Below the pieces are notes generated by a model that saw nothing but the letters and a program-made list of their open reading frames with translations, was not told where the DNA came from and ran no database searches. A stretch of DNA of 64,000 bases, taken from RZYY01 sp036794825. GTDB lineage: Bacteria; Bacteroidota; Bacteroidia; Bacteroidales; 4484-276. Location: NCBI GenBank assembly GCA_036794825.1, contig DAIRGA010000022.1, positions 1 to 64,000 on the forward strand, in the 5' to 3' direction. Positions 1-10,628 of the stretch are shown piece by piece. Positions within the stretch are counted from its first letter, which is position 1. Each line of letters starts with the position of its first letter. The position numbers were made by a program, and so were the translations under genes.

Positions 1-3000
1 AGTTCCAGCCACTGACGAACGGAGTGACGGTGAGTTGGGTCTCCAGGTCGTTGAGCGTAACCTGACCATCCACCACCGCACTGTTGGCCTGATAAACCGG
101 CGCCACCGTTCCGCTTGAGTAGTATAAAGCATCCGGAATGTCATCGGTGTCCGGGATATCGTTCACCAGAAAATCACCAATGCTGTCGTCCAGTGGCCCG
201 TAAACACGCACTCCCTTTATCAGTTCGTGCACATTCACTTCGCTGATAAGGCTTAAGTCGGGATTGCCGAAGCTGTTCAGGTGGTTTACACTGACTTCGT
301 AGGAGATGAAATGGCCGAGCAGCGTGCTGGTGAACCACCATTGTCCAACCCTGATGTCGCCACCGGGAATATCTCCAAAGTCAACGTTGAGCAAACCAAG
401 CTGTGTGGGCTGGCCGCTCAGGCTCGAGCCAACAATGGTGAAATCAATCAGCAGTCCTTTCTCATTCTCAATGATCTCGGGCTGCGCCGATTCGATGTTC
501 ACGCTATAGGCCGTTCCGGCGCCACGGTTGTCGATCATTACGGCAAGTTCCGCAGGGATCATTGGCTCTATGGGCGTAGTAAGCGCATCATCACCCAAAA
601 TATCGCGCTGCATAAAATAATCAATATACAAATCGGGGCTTGGATTGACCTGCAGGGTGACCGGGAACAACGGTTGCTCGATAAGTTCCTGTGTAAAAGG
701 ATCAATATATGACAAAGTACCTCCAAAGGAATAGAATTTTGAAACAACAGGTGCAGCGCTCCGCTCAGGGATGAACTGAATCACCGCTGAGCCCGTAACC
801 ATGGCGTCAAGTGTTCCGGAACCGTCAATTCCGGTAAGTTGTGAAAGCGATTTGGTGTTGATTTGAAACAAATCGTTCTGTATAGCTCCCGATTCATCTC
901 GGATTTCAAGATCCAGCTTAACGTTTTCCATGGCATCCGTCTCATGGCCGTTGAAAATGGTGAGTGTTCCCTCAAAGGCTTCACGGGTCATGGTGAGTGT
1001 TTGTGAAAACTGAACTGTAACGGTGGCACATACTGACGAATTAGGCCGTTCTGTATAGGATTTCATAATTTGGAACGGACTGTTATATAATTCCTCGAAG
1101 AAAACAAAACCCCGTTCAACCAGATAATTAAAAACAGTGTCAAAATGCAGAGCTTGCTGATACATTACAAGCGAATCGGCAATATCAGGATAGTCTTCAG
1201 AAGGCGATACAATCCCCAAACTCCATGCTTCCATACTGGTATTCCAACGATTGGTCAAACCTGTTATCTCGTCCTGGGTTATTTCGGTTTGCGAGAAAAG
1301 ATTAAGCAAGGAAGTCACTCTGTCCTGAGGAATCATGGTGAACGAAGTGAGATCGCCAATAATATTGTCGTGCAATATGCTGAAAGCATCTTTCGAAAGC
1401 AGCGTTTCATTTGCATAAACTTGTCTGAGTATTGTATCAGCCGCTTGGAGGCCTTTTATAAACATGTTTATGTCGGCCAGTGAGACAATAATCTCCTGAG
1501 GTACCAGGCCTTTTTCAGGTTCTTTGCCTACTCCGGCAGGAGTTCCGCCCGATCCCGGTGTTCCGCCTGATCCTTTTTGAAAGTCATATTCACATTTCAA
1601 TAGTCCGAGCAATTCAAGTGCATCGCTGATGTCTCCAAGTTTTTCTTTAATTTCTCCCCCAACTTCCATTGCGCTTGCCGCTGTATTAAAACCTACTGAT
1701 GCTTTATTAGAGGATTTACCCTGCGAAAAACCGAACGTCATTGGTATTGGAGCGTTGTCAAAGAAAAAATTCAGCCCATCCATAAAGCACGGATTGCAGG
1801 AGGTGATGGTTTTCTTATTCGGAGTGGTTGGAATAGAAAATGGAAATGGGTCGTAAAAACCGACGCTGCCTCCTCCGTGATATGCCGGAAAACCAATGCA
1901 GTCCAAACAAATCGGATCACCCAATGTACTTTGCGCACAATATCGGTCGGCATATTTAACATCATCAACCACAATCCTTCGCTGATCACCGGGGCCGCAG
2001 GCATATTTATACTTAAATACCATGTAATCAACACATTTGCCGGCAGCTCGATTATTTTTTGCCGCCGGATTTCGCTGCATTATGGCAGGTATCTGAATCG
2101 TAGTTTGAGGCATCAGATCGAAAATATTGGCATTCACAATAAAGATGTATTCATCATCAACCGGTAATTCAATTTCGACGTCTCGTGCCGTAATCAGTCC
2201 CAAATTGGTAATGCTGATTATAAAAGGATAAACCTCGCCAAAGCCGAGCGAAGGCATATTTTTGGGCTTATCAATCCTGAGTACCGGCGCCGGGACATTG
2301 GTTTCAAATTCTGCAATCAGGTTAATTTCATACTCATCCTCGATCAAAGTAGGAACCACCTGCCAGGAGTAGGTGATGGCATTGAATCCAATGAATACTT
2401 CCTCGGTGTTCACCCTGCCTTTTTCGATGTAGATGGAATTGTAATAGCTATTGTGGCGTGGCGCCTCAACCCTGAGATTATAATACCCTTCGTTAATGTT
2501 TTCAGCCGTAAAATGACCATTGGCATCCGTAACGCCCTGAGCAATAACCTGCCCTGTGTAGGGATGAGTAACCACCACGGTAGCGCCTTCAAGATGCGGC
2601 GCTGCGGCAGTATTATAAGTGTATTCATTCACTACATCTATCAGCAGGCTGCCGGTTTCAACGGAGATTGGCTCAAAAACAAAAGGCAATGCAACGCCAT
2701 CGGCATTGGGAGCGCTTAGCGTTAATTGTCCGGTTATCGGATTGTTGAGCGGCAAATCGTCGCCGGGAGTAAGCCTGAGCGTTATGGCAGCCGCCTGACC
2801 AGGATCAAGCGAAGGAATGATGTTTGACTCATTGGCCAGCGATAACCATGATAATTGTGGCAATTGCACGGTTATGTTTCCGGTTTCGGCCATGCCGTTA
2901 TTTCTCACAACAAATTCAACGTAATTTATTATTCCGGTTACCATTCCTTTACTTAAGGAAACAGGCTCAAGTTTAAGATTCCCCTTGGTGGCGTGGCTGT

Positions 3001-6000
3001 AGTACCAGGCATTGAAACGGAATTTTGTGCCTTCGGCAGAAGTTAATTGCAACCCTATTTCATGGTAATAATTTCCTAAACTGATTTGATTTGAAGTTAC
3101 CGAATAATTCAACGTGGCAACGCCATTACCATCCAGTTGAGGAAGTGAAGTGGCATTGACAGTACAACCCGGAGGCGCTGAAACAACCTCAAGATTCAGG
3201 TTGGAGAGCGGCAAATCACAGTAATTCTCAATTTCAAACGAAAACTCACGGGTTTCGTTGAGTTGCATATCCCAGAAAATATTTCCGGCAATATTGGCGC
3301 GGGCCCCGAGTATTTTGAATGAATCCTGTGCTTCGCTGAGGCCCTGACCGGGGTAACATGCCCCAATCTGGTAAAAACCAGCTTCTCCATTTACCGGAAC
3401 AAAACTCACGCTAAACTGACCGTTGTTATCGCTAACCGCATTTAACACGCGGCGTGTGCCGTTTAGCAGGAGATAAACATCCACAGCTTTATTTGCAGCA
3501 GGAGTTCCCAAATTGGTTGCTGTAAGGCCTGTAATTATGATTGGAGACGAACCGTTGAATACATCTCCGGCTACCGACGCTGTGGCTGTGTAATCGGGAA
3601 TGATAGTAAGTGGCGTTGCTGAAGAGGCGTTGTTGATGGTGATCAATTCATTAAAACTGCCATTACCATTTACGCGGGCTATTATAAAGAAATTGCCGAC
3701 AGCATCCGTAGGGGTAAAATCAGAGGAGAGAACCAGGAAATCATCCATTCCTATAACTGATGGCGTATAGAGGGTTGCTACTAAAGCATCGCTGTTATCC
3801 AAACTGGCATCTGCTGATCTGAAAAGTTTTACTTCAACGCCATCCGGAGCTAAAGCAAAGCCTTCGTTAACAACTTTGACGCTGATTTCCATCGTTTCGT
3901 TGATGAATATTGAGCTTTTTGAAAGCGATACTTCTTTCACCACATAATCAGGCAAATTCCGGTCACTCACCATTATCCAGCATGAGCCCGAACTGTAATC
4001 CTGCGCTGATACTGTTACCGAAACAATCTGGCTGCCATCTTCCAGGCCGTCATCAAGGGTATTGAACGGAACTGCTACAGAGGTAACACCTTCGGGCATG
4101 ATTACCGTTGACTGAACGGCTATCTCGTTTGGACCGTTATGAGCAATGTTTACAATAATTTCGCTGCCTCCGATAGTATTACGGGTAATGGTAAGCGTTC
4201 CGGCATTAATAACATTTTCAGGAACTACAAACGGATTGACTGAAACTGATAACGCCGGTCCGTCGTTGTCGAGAATGGAGAGGGTTTGGGACGTGGCCCC
4301 GCCGGTTCCCGATGGCGCTCCGCATCCGCATGAAGGAATAAATACGGCCGCCGAAATTTCTACATCGCGGTTTCCATCCTGGAGGGCATTATCCACAACG
4401 CCAATGATGAATTGACGCTGTACCTGTCCATTGGGAATGGTAACCTGAGTTGGGAAGATCAACTGGCCCGGAACATTGGCCGAAATCTGAATTACAATAT
4501 TGCCAGCGGCCGGCTGCGCCAATTGCACGGTTCCCCATGTGGCATTAGGGCCGCTGTTTTCTGTAATAACAGCGGGGTTAAGGCTTAGAGAAATTTGTGG
4601 AATATCATCGTCCAAAAGGGTTATGGCTGCCGAAACCTGACTATATCCCACCGCCGAAGCATGGATGGTAACCTCTTCCGTAATTTCGGGAATCGTGTTG
4701 TTTATTACGAGCAAATCAATGGTTTTTGAGGCTTCATTGGCTGGAATTTCTATACTCGCGGGCAAATCAACCTGGTTAGGCTTGCTGGCTGTCAACGTCA
4801 CGGTCAGAGGATTGGCCGACACAAAACTGCGCGTAAGCGTCATCTGAAACGTTTCGCCTTCGGTAGCTGAAGATTTGCTCAGGACCATTGTAAGTCCCGG
4901 AATTTCATCATCAATAACGGTAAGTAAGGCGTTTGAGTCAGGGTAACCAGCGCCTTCCGCCAAAATATTTACATCAATATTTCCTTCAAAAATGCTGTTG
5001 TTGATGGCTGAAATCTGGAACATGGCTCCTGACTGATTGGCCGGGATGTTAACCGATTCAGGGATGGCTATCCGTCCATCTTCTGAGGGAGTGAGGCTGA
5101 CGGTGAGCGCCTGGGAACGGTTTCCGCTCCGGTAAATCATCGCCTGAATGGGTGAGGTGGCATTTTCTTGCATAGATTGTACCGGAAGGGTAACGAACAT
5201 TCTTTTCTCCATCAGGTAAGTCTGATCCGATAAAGCAGTATTGTTGCCAGCTCCGTTGGGTTTTTCCATCAGACCGGAATTGGGGGTAAGCCTCACCTGC
5301 AGGAATACCTCACCGTCAAAACCCGGGGATTGCGGAATGACAACAGTGGAGCTTTGCGAAATGATTCCGTTGGGTTCGAGTATGCCATTAAATGGAAGAT
5401 ATCCGATGATGAAAACCTGTGAACCATTGATTATGGCGATCCTTTGGCTCCAGCCACCAACGGCTGCTGCATTTCCAGGGTTTTGAACATTCCAGCCAAC
5501 GGTGAGGCTTTCACCGGGAATGATGTTTCCACTGAGCGACTGCACTCCGGTTACAGCAATATCCGGATAAGGCGGCAGAGTAACTGTGATGGTCTCCGGG
5601 GAACGCGAGATGTTATTGGTTTCGTCGGTTTCCTGTATTATGTTGTTGACATCCGTTCGTACATATACATAATATTCGCCTTCAATAAACTGCGGAACAA
5701 TGATGTTCAGGTTATTCGTATAACTCTGTCCCGGCGCCAGCGCTGAAAGGTTGTTGGGCGAGGCAACCAGTATCGCCGATCCGGCATCGAATTCCGGTTG
5801 GGTGGAAAGGTAAACCGCATCCTTCCATGGGATAATACCGGTTCCCACACTTCCTGTATTAGTTACCGTAAAACTTACCGGAATGGTTGTCCCGGCTAAG
5901 GCATTTGCAGGCGAATTGACGTTTCCTGAGGTCAGATCAGTAAATACATAGAAGGAGAACAGGTGAACAGGACTTTCGCTTTGTGAACAGAGATTGCGGG

Positions 6001-9000
6001 CGGTTACCTGCCAGTGGTAGATAAAGTTCTTGTTCAGATACTCCGTGTAGGTAAAGGTAGTAGCGGTAATTCCTGCTACCGTGGGCTGGGTGGGTTTCTG
6101 CTGGTTGGTTCTCCAGATATACAGATCGTAGGATGTGGCGTTTGCGGCTTGCGTCCATGAAAATGAAACCGGCTCCGAAACCCCGTAAGTACTGTCGGCA
6201 GGCGCCACAAGACTTAAAGCGCCTGTCGGTAATGGAAAAGGCAAAACTGTAAATGAAGCCGTTCCGCTGCATCCAAAGCTATTCATCACGGTAACAGAGT
6301 AGGTTCCGGGCGAATTGACCGTGATACTCCGGGTTGTAGCCCCGGTGTTCCAAATCCATGAAACGCCATCGGAGGCGGTAAGCGTTGTGGAATTCCCTTC
6401 ACAGAACTGACTGGCTCCGGAAATTGTTACAACCGGCAATGGATTCACCGTTACCTGGATGCTGTTGGAAATCGCGGGATTTACTGCGCATGTAAGGCTG
6501 GATGACATCTGAACGGTTACCACGTCAGCATTCTGCAGGCTGGATGTGGTGAATACCGGACTGTTGCCGCCGGTATTCTGGCCGTTCACTTTCCATTGGT
6601 AACTTGGATCTCCGCCGTTTTGCGGAGTCGCTGTGAAAGTCACCGGTTCGCCAGCACAGATCTCAGTGGATGTCGCTACGATGGTTACTGAAGGAATTAC
6701 AGGTTCAGGAACCGTGATAATAATTTCATTGGACAGGGCAAAATTGGGTGACGCACACTGTGCCGAAGTGGTAAGCACGACGGACACTACATCACCATTA
6801 TTTAATGTGTTCACCGAAAACACTGAGCTGTTGCTGCCGGCGTTCTGGCCGTTTACTTTCCATTGATAGGAGGGAGAAACAGCATTACCGGGAGTTGCCG
6901 TAAAAATAACCGCTTGTCCCTGGCAGGCGGTTGTTGTTGAAGCCGAAATTGTAACTGTGGGCGGTGTATCCGGATTCACTGTAATTGTCAGCGGATTGGA
7001 ATTTACGGTAGCTGGATTGGCACAAAACAACGATGAGGTCATGGAAACAGTCACTACATCGCCATGAATCAATGAGTTATTTTCATAAATATTGCTGTTT
7101 TCCCCGACATTCTGACCATTCAGTTTCCATTGGTAAACCGGAGTTCCTCCATTGGAAGGGAATGCAGTGAAAACCACATTATCACCCGGACAAATACTTG
7201 TTGATGAAGCGGTGATGAATACCGACGGAGTTACATTTGTATTCACCGTAACGGTAAAGGAACAGAAAATCAGCGGATTATTGGTCATCGTGTAGGTAAC
7301 AGTTGTAACCCCGGAATTGAAGGAAAATCCGCTTACCGAACCGCTTCCGCTTCCTGTGGTAGCTCCCGAAAGCGTGTAGGTATAAGGCTGTCCTTCGTCA
7401 ATCACAGGATCGAGATTGAATACCTGCGCTGTACATTGCCCGGATGGTGCGGTTACTGTCCTGTTATTCGGGCAGGCGATGGTAGCTGTATTTTTTACGA
7501 CCGAAACGGTGGTCCCCGAAACCTGATAATTGAACCCGGCCGGCATATCGGTATCTGTAAAATTTCCGCTGATAGTGCCGGAAGACAATGAGATGATGAT
7601 ATAGGTTCCATCGGGAACATTTCCCGAATCCACTATTTTTAGGGTACCATTTAGTGTGAGGTTGCCGCTTCGCTGGAGTTGGGAATGACCCGTTCCCGGC
7701 CCTGAATTATCCGACAGCTCTATCTCCAGGGTACTGCTAGCCGACAAAGGTTGCTGATTGTTGAAAATGAGAATGCCGGGAGAATTTCCCGGTTTGATAA
7801 TGCCGTTATTGGCAAAGGTGGTCGCACCCATTGCAATGGTACCAACCCCTTTCATATAAGCCGATGGCTGGTTGACAAAAGATGTCACTCCGTTGAATGT
7901 GGTGGTTCCTGTGCTGGTTTTGATAATGGTTCCGGCGTTAATGATATTGCCATTGGTAAACCAAGTTGTTGTAGTGCTGTTGCTGGTGATATTCCACAGT
8001 CCGTTGTTGGTAATTGTCGGGGTATTCGAAAAGGCAATGTTACCATCGGACCAGATTAGAGTACCATTATTGATAAGGCTGGCATTGAGGAGCTTATTGG
8101 TGCCGGAAGCCAGCGTAAAGGTTTTTCCGGCCAGCACGGTGACCGGCCTGTTTAGCTCACCGCCATTCCAGGTTGCATTTTCATTTATTTGAAGAAATCC
8201 ACTGCCTCTTATCGTTCCAGAAAAGGAAAAGTCGTTATTCACGGTCAGATCACCATTTCCTTCAATTGTACCGGTATTATTGAAAATGAGAGAAGCAGGA
8301 AAAATCTGGTGAATGTTCAGTTTGAATGTTCCTGCATTATTGAAGTTGCCGGTTCCGCTGATTACCGATCCTGAGTTATGATTGAGAGTAGCGCTGTTAC
8401 CTGTATTGAGTGTCCCGGTATTAAATAACAAGTTACCGGTATTGCTGTAAGTTCCGGTGTTGAAGACAATTGTACCTGCATTGAAATTTATGGTTCCGGA
8501 GTTTTCAAAGGAAACGATTCCGTTAAAGGTCGTAGTGCCTGCGCTGGTTTTGGTTAAGGTTCCGTTATTGATAATGTTCCCACTGGTAAACCACGTAGAG
8601 GTTTGGTTGTTTCCGCTGATGATCCAGCTTGCATTATTGGTAAAGGTAGGCGTATTGGAAAATGCTATCATACCGTCCTGCCAGATCAGGGTTCCATTAT
8701 TGGTAAGATTGGCATCCAGATTTTTTGTGCTTGTTCCGGCCAGGGTGAATGTTTTACCGGCCACAATCTGGGTAATACGGGCCAATGTGCCGCCATTCCA
8801 GGTTGCATTTTCATTTAGTTGAAGAAATCCGCTTCCTCTTATGGTACCTGAAAAAGCAAAGTCGTTGTTAATTGTAAGATTGCCATTGCCTTCAACAGTG
8901 CCGGTATTGCTGAAAACAAGAGAGGAAGGGAAATCCATATCGATGTTCAGTTTAAAGGTTCCTGCATTGGTAAAACTGCCGGTTCCATTAATCGCCGAAC

Positions 9001-10399
9001 CTGAGTTATGATTGATGATGGCGCTGTTTCCGGTCGTAAGTATTCCGGAATTGAATAGAAAGCTCCCGGTGTTGCTATAAGTTCCTGTATTGAACAAAAC
9101 TGTACCGGCATTAAAATTTACTGTTCCTGTGTTTTCAAAGGATGTGATCCCGGCAAATGTGGTAGTACCAGTGCTGGTTTTTGTGATCGTTCCCGTATTC
9201 ACAATATTACCGTTGGTAAACCATGTAGTGGTGGTGTTATTGCTGCTTATGATCCATGTACCGTTATTGGTAATGGTAGGCGTATTGGAGAATGCTATGT
9301 TTCCACCCTGCCAGTCAAGGGTGCCATTATTGGTAAGAGAGGCATCCAGATTTTTAGTATTGCTGGTAGCGAGTATTAAAGTTTTACCGGCCACATTCTG
9401 GGTAATACGGGCCAATGAGCCGCCATTCCAGGTTGCATTTTCATTCAACAGGAGAAATCCGTTTCCTTTAACGGTTCCTGAAAATGAAAAGTCGTTGTTC
9501 ACGGTTAGATTGCCATTGCCGTCAATGGTGCCGGTATTGCTGAAATTCAGCGTGGGTGGAAGATTCAGATCAATGTTCAATTTTAAAGTTCCGCCATTGC
9601 TATAAATCCCATTGCCACCAATTACCGAACCGGTATTGTGATTCAACACAAAACTGCTGGAGGTGCTCAGGGTACCACCGTTAAAGCTGATAATGCCTGA
9701 GTTGTTGAATGTCCCGGTATTGAACGACAGGATACCGCTGTTGAGCAAAAGGCTGCCGGTGTTTTCAAATGTGTTCAAACCCCCTAAAAGCGAAGTCCCG
9801 CTGCTGTTTTTGTGAATTGTTCCGCTGTTAACTACTGAACCCGTCGTAAACCAGGTCGAGGTATTGTAGTTTCCATTAATGTTCCAGTTTCCGTGGTTGG
9901 TAATCACGGGGTTGGAGGAGAAGCTCACGGTTCCGTCGTTCCAGTTTATCACTCCGTGATTGGTAATGTTTGCCTCGATGATTTTGGAACTGGTTGTTAT
10001 TATTGCCAGGATTCCTGTTGATCCGATAACCACATTTCCGGGGCCTATGATACTGCCCGACTGGAAGTTAAGTGTGCCATGAACCGTTAAATCATCCCCG
10101 GAGCCGTTTGCAAGAGTAAATGACGACGCTATGGAAAGAAAACCATCGCCTTCCACCTCTACCTGATCGGCAGAAACCGAACCGTTGACGGTAACAGTGT
10201 GTCCGTTACGCACCGTAATCACTCCCGAAGCGCTGTTGGGCACTGTATTGGCGTTTACCCAGTTGCTGCCGTCGAAGGTTTCCCAGGTGCTGGCCGTATT
10301 CCAGTTGCCGTTGGTTTTACTCCTGAAATCAGAAAGGTTCTGAGCTGATCCGGTTAAGGCGGTCATTAGGAGAAAAAATGGTATGCATTTGATTTTCAT
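1..10399 (-). CDS. Giant secreted multidomain adhesin-like surface protein, C-terminus beyond window
   Basis: An uninterrupted reading frame of 3466 codons runs off the left edge, so the stop is not visible. The chosen Met at 10399 gives a clean signal peptide (MKIKCIPFFLLMTALTGSAQ); an in-frame ATG at 10423 adds eight residues. Approximate order: Gly/Asn/Thr-rich beta-helix-like repeats (20-960, ending in an NNGIIKPGNSPG segment as in autotransporter-type proteins); a HYR-like domain (970-1055); three PKD/Ig-like repeats and a shorter one (1055-1385); an FN3-like domain (1395-1485); two CARDB-like domains (1490-1730); about four Calx-beta-like repeats (1735-2145); another CARDB; CnaB/carboxypeptidase-regulatory-like domains (about 2270-2350 and 2580-2660); and a Cys-rich block (2780-2885). 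The likely role is adhesion or cell-surface structure. The export route, possibly T9SS, cannot be judged without the C-terminus. It is preceded by a good promoter. Confidence 0.85.
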   Translation of the reverse strand, partial: MKIKCIPFFLLMTALTGSAQNLSDFRSKTNGNWNTASTWETFDGSNWVNANTVPNSASGVITVRNGHTVTVNGSVSADQVEVEGDGFLSIASSFTLANGSGDDLTVHGTLNFQSGSIIGPGNVVIGSTGILAIITTSSKIIEANITNHGVINWNDGTVSFSSNPVITNHGNWNINGNYNTSTWFTTGSVVNSGTIHKNSSGTSLLGGLNTFENTGSLLLNSGILSFNTGTFNNSGIISFNGGTLSTSSSFVLNHNTGSVIGGNGIYSNGGTLKLNIDLNLPPTLNFSNTGTIDGNGNLTVNNDFSFSGTVKGNGFLLLNENATWNGGSLARITQNVAGKTLILATSNTKNLDASLTNNGTLDWQGGNIAFSNTPTITNNGTWIISSNNTTTTWFTNGNIVNTGTITKTSTGTTTFAGITSFENTGTVNFNAGTVLFNTGTYSNTGSFLFNSGILTTGNSAIINHNSGSAINGTGSFTNAGTFKLNIDMDFPSSLVFSNTGTVEGNGNLTINNDFAFSGTIRGSGFLQLNENATWNGGTLARITQIVAGKTFTLAGTSTKNLDANLTNNGTLIWQDGMIAFSNTPTFTNNASWIISGNNQTSTWFTSGNIINNGTLTKTSAGTTTFNGIVSFENSGTINFNAGTIVFNTGTYSNTGNLLFNTGTLNTGNSATLNHNSGSVISGTGNFNNAGTFKLNIHQIFPASLIFNNTGTIEGNGDLTVNNDFSFSGTIRGSGFLQINENATWNGGELNRPVTVLAGKTFTLASGTNKLLNASLINNGTLIWSDGNIAFSNTPTITNNGLWNITSNSTTTTWFTNGNIINAGTIIKTSTGTTTFNGVTSFVNQPSAYMKGVGTIAMGATTFANNGIIKPGNSPGILIFNNQQPLSASSTLEIELSDNSGPGTGHSQLQRSGNLTLNGTLKIVDSGNVPDGTYIIISLSSGTISGNFTDTDMPAGFNYQVSGTTVSVVKNTATIACPNNRTVTAPSGQCTAQVFNLDPVIDEGQPYTYTLSGATTGSGSGSVSGFSFNSGVTTVTYTMTNNPLIFCSFTVTVNTNVTPSVFITASSTSICPGDNVVFTAFPSNGGTPVYQWKLNGQNVGENSNIYENNSLIHGDVVTVSMTSSLFCANPATVNSNPLTITVNPDTPPTVTISASTTTACQGQAVIFTATPGNAVSPSYQWKVNGQNAGSNSSVFSVNTLNNGDVVSVVLTTSAQCASPNFALSNEIIITVPEPVIPSVTIVATSTEICAGEPVTFTATPQNGGDPSYQWKVNGQNTGGNSPVFTTSSLQNADVVTVQMSSSLTCAVNPAISNSIQVTVNPLPVVTISGASQFCEGNSTTLTASDGVSWIWNTGATTRSITVNSPGTYSVTVMNSFGCSGTASFTVLPFPLPTGALSLVAPADSTYGVSEPVSFSWTQAANATSYDLYIWRTNQQKPTQPTVAGITATTFTYTEYLNKNFIYHWQVTARNLCSQSESPVHLFSFYVFTDLTSGNVNSPANALAGTTIPVSFTVTNTGSVGTGIIPWKDAVYLSTQPEFDAGSAILVASPNNLSALAPGQSYTNNLNIIVPQFIEGEYYVYVRTDVNNIIQETDETNNISRSPETITVTLPPYPDIAVTGVQSLSGNIIPGESLTVGWNVQNPGNAAAVGGWSQRIAIINGSQVFIIGYLPFNGILEPNGIISQSSTVVIPQSPGFDGEVFLQVRLTPNSGLMEKPNGAGNNTALSDQTYLMEKRMFVTLPVQSMQENATSPIQAMIYRSGNRSQALTVSLTPSEDGRIAIPESVNIPANQSGAMFQISAINNSIFEGNIDVNILAEGAGYPDSNALLTVIDDEIPGLTMVLSKSSATEGETFQMTLTRSFVSANPLTVTLTASKPNQVDLPASIEIPANEASKTIDLLVINNTIPEITEEVTIHASAVGYSQVSAAITLLDDDIPQISLSLNPAVITENSGPNATWGTVQLAQPAAGNIVIQISANVPGQLIFPTQVTIPNGQVQRQFIIGVVDNALQDGNRDVEISAAVFIPSCGCGAPSGTGGATSQTLSILDNDGPALSVSVNPFVVPENVINAGTLTITRNTIGGSEIIVNIAHNGPNEIAVQSTVIMPEGVTSVAVPFNTLDDGLEDGSQIVSVTVSAQDYSSGSCWIMVSDRNLPDYVVKEVSLSKSSIFINETMEISVKVVNEGFALAPDGVEVKLFRSADASLDNSDALVATLYTPSVIGMDDFLVLSSDFTPTDAVGNFFIIARVNGNGSFNELITINNASSATPLTIIPDYTATASVAGDVFNGSSPIIITGLTATNLGTPAANKAVDVYLLLNGTRRVLNAVSDNNGQFSVSFVPVNGEAGFYQIGACYPGQGLSEAQDSFKILGARANIAGNIFWDMQLNETREFSFEIENYCDLPLSNLNLEVVSAPPGCTVNATSLPQLDGNGVATLNYSVTSNQISLGNYYHEIGLQLTSAEGTKFRFNAWYYSHATKGNLKLEPVSLSKGMVTGIINYVEFVVRNNGMAETGNITVQLPQLSWLSLANESNIIPSLDPGQAAAITLRLTPGDDLPLNNPITGQLTLSAPNADGVALPFVFEPISVETGSLLIDVVNEYTYNTAAAPHLEGATVVVTHPYTGQVIAQGVTDANGHFTAENINEGYYNLRVEAPRHNSYYNSIYIEKGRVNTEEVFIGFNAITYSWQVVPTLIEDEYEINLIAEFETNVPAPVLRIDKPKNMPSLGFGEVYPFIISITNLGLITARDVEIELPVDDEYIFIVNANIFDLMPQTTIQIPAIMQRNPAAKNNRAAGKCVDYMVFKYKYACGPGDQRRIVVDDVKYADRYCAQSTLGDPICLDCIGFPAYHGGGSVGFYDPFPFSIPTTPNKKTITSCNPCFMDGLNFFFDNAPIPMTFGFSQGKSSNKASVGFNTAASAMEVGGEIKEKLGDISDALELLGLLKCEYDFQKGSGGTPGSGGTPAGVGKEPEKGLVPQEIIVSLADINMFIKGLQAADTILRQVYANETLLSKDAFSILHDNIIGDLTSFTMIPQDRVTSLLNLFSQTEITQDEITGLTNRWNTSMEAWSLGIVSPSEDYPDIADSLVMYQQALHFDTVFNYLVERGFVFFEELYNSPFQIMKSYTERPNSSVCATVTVQFSQTLTMTREAFEGTLTIFNGHETDAMENVKLDLEIRDESGAIQNDLFQINTKSLSQLTGIDGSGTLDAMVTGSAVIQFIPERSAAPVVSKFYSFGGTLSYIDPFTQELIEQPLFPVTLQVNPSPDLYIDYFMQRDILGDDALTTPIEPMIPAELAVMIDNRGAGTAYSVNIESAQPEIIENEKGLLIDFTIVGSSLSGQPTQLGLLNVDFGDIPGGDIRVGQWWFTSTLLGHFISYEVSVNHLNSFGNPDLSLISEVNVHELIKGVRVYGPLDDSIGDFLVNDIPDTDDIPDALYYSSGTVAPVYQANSAVVDGQVTLNDLETQLTVTPFVSGWN
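6440..7240 (-). repeat. Three tandem PKD/Ig-like repeats of about 265 bp within the giant adhesin gene
   Basis: Each unit encodes a phrase like CAGEPVTFTATP followed by YQWKVNGQN, then a VVTVxMTSS strand and a closing ITV. The linker segments (such as the one near 6447) recur near 6710 and 6976. This is the usual pattern of Ig-like or PKD-like domains in Bacteroidota surface proteins. The units are diverged at DNA level. Confidence 0.75.
7840..10090 (-). repeat. Tandem repeat, period exactly 630 bp (210 residues), inside the giant adhesin gene
   Basis: The anchor GTAAACCA recurs with its G(G/C) context at 7955, 8585, 9215 and 9845. A second anchor, CGCCATTCCAGGTTGCATTT, recurs at 8161, 8791 and 9421. 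Every spacing is 630 bp. The encoded unit carries the phrases STWFTNGNI, FNAGT, LNHNSGS, NNDFSFSGT and NENATWNGG. The two central units look most alike. The N-terminal unit (higher coordinates) and the C-terminal unit are more diverged or partial. Confidence 0.9.
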
Positions 10400-10470
10400 G
10401 ATATTGGTGTAGAATTTGATCATAAACTTTTGGGTTTTGGTTAATGAAAAAAAAATAAAGGTAAAAAGGT

Positions 10471-10501
10471 GCAAAAATACACATGCAAGACCCCTGACAA
10501 A
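10471..10501 (-). promoter_or_regulatory. Promoter of the giant adhesin gene
   Basis: Read on the minus strand, a TTTG (-33 box, 10501-10498) is followed after 18 bases by TATTTTTGC (10479-10471). This matches the Bacteroidota TAnnTTTGC -7 box. It lies about 48 bases upstream of the first candidate start at 10423. Confidence 0.6.
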
Positions 10502-10628
10502 CAGGTGATCTTTTAAAGAATTAAAAAACATGTTAATGATTTGTTAAAAGCAGTGGCTGAGCTTGAAAAAGTACAGCAAATCCGGAACTTCCATCATCAA
10601 GCCTGGGATAAAATCCTCCTCAAATCGC

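Noticed and set aside
281..9605. Many plus-strand open frames opposite the giant adhesin gene, up to 171 codons
   Set aside because: They are mirror frames of the repetitive minus-strand gene; their sequences are low-complexity and repeat with the same 630 bp period.
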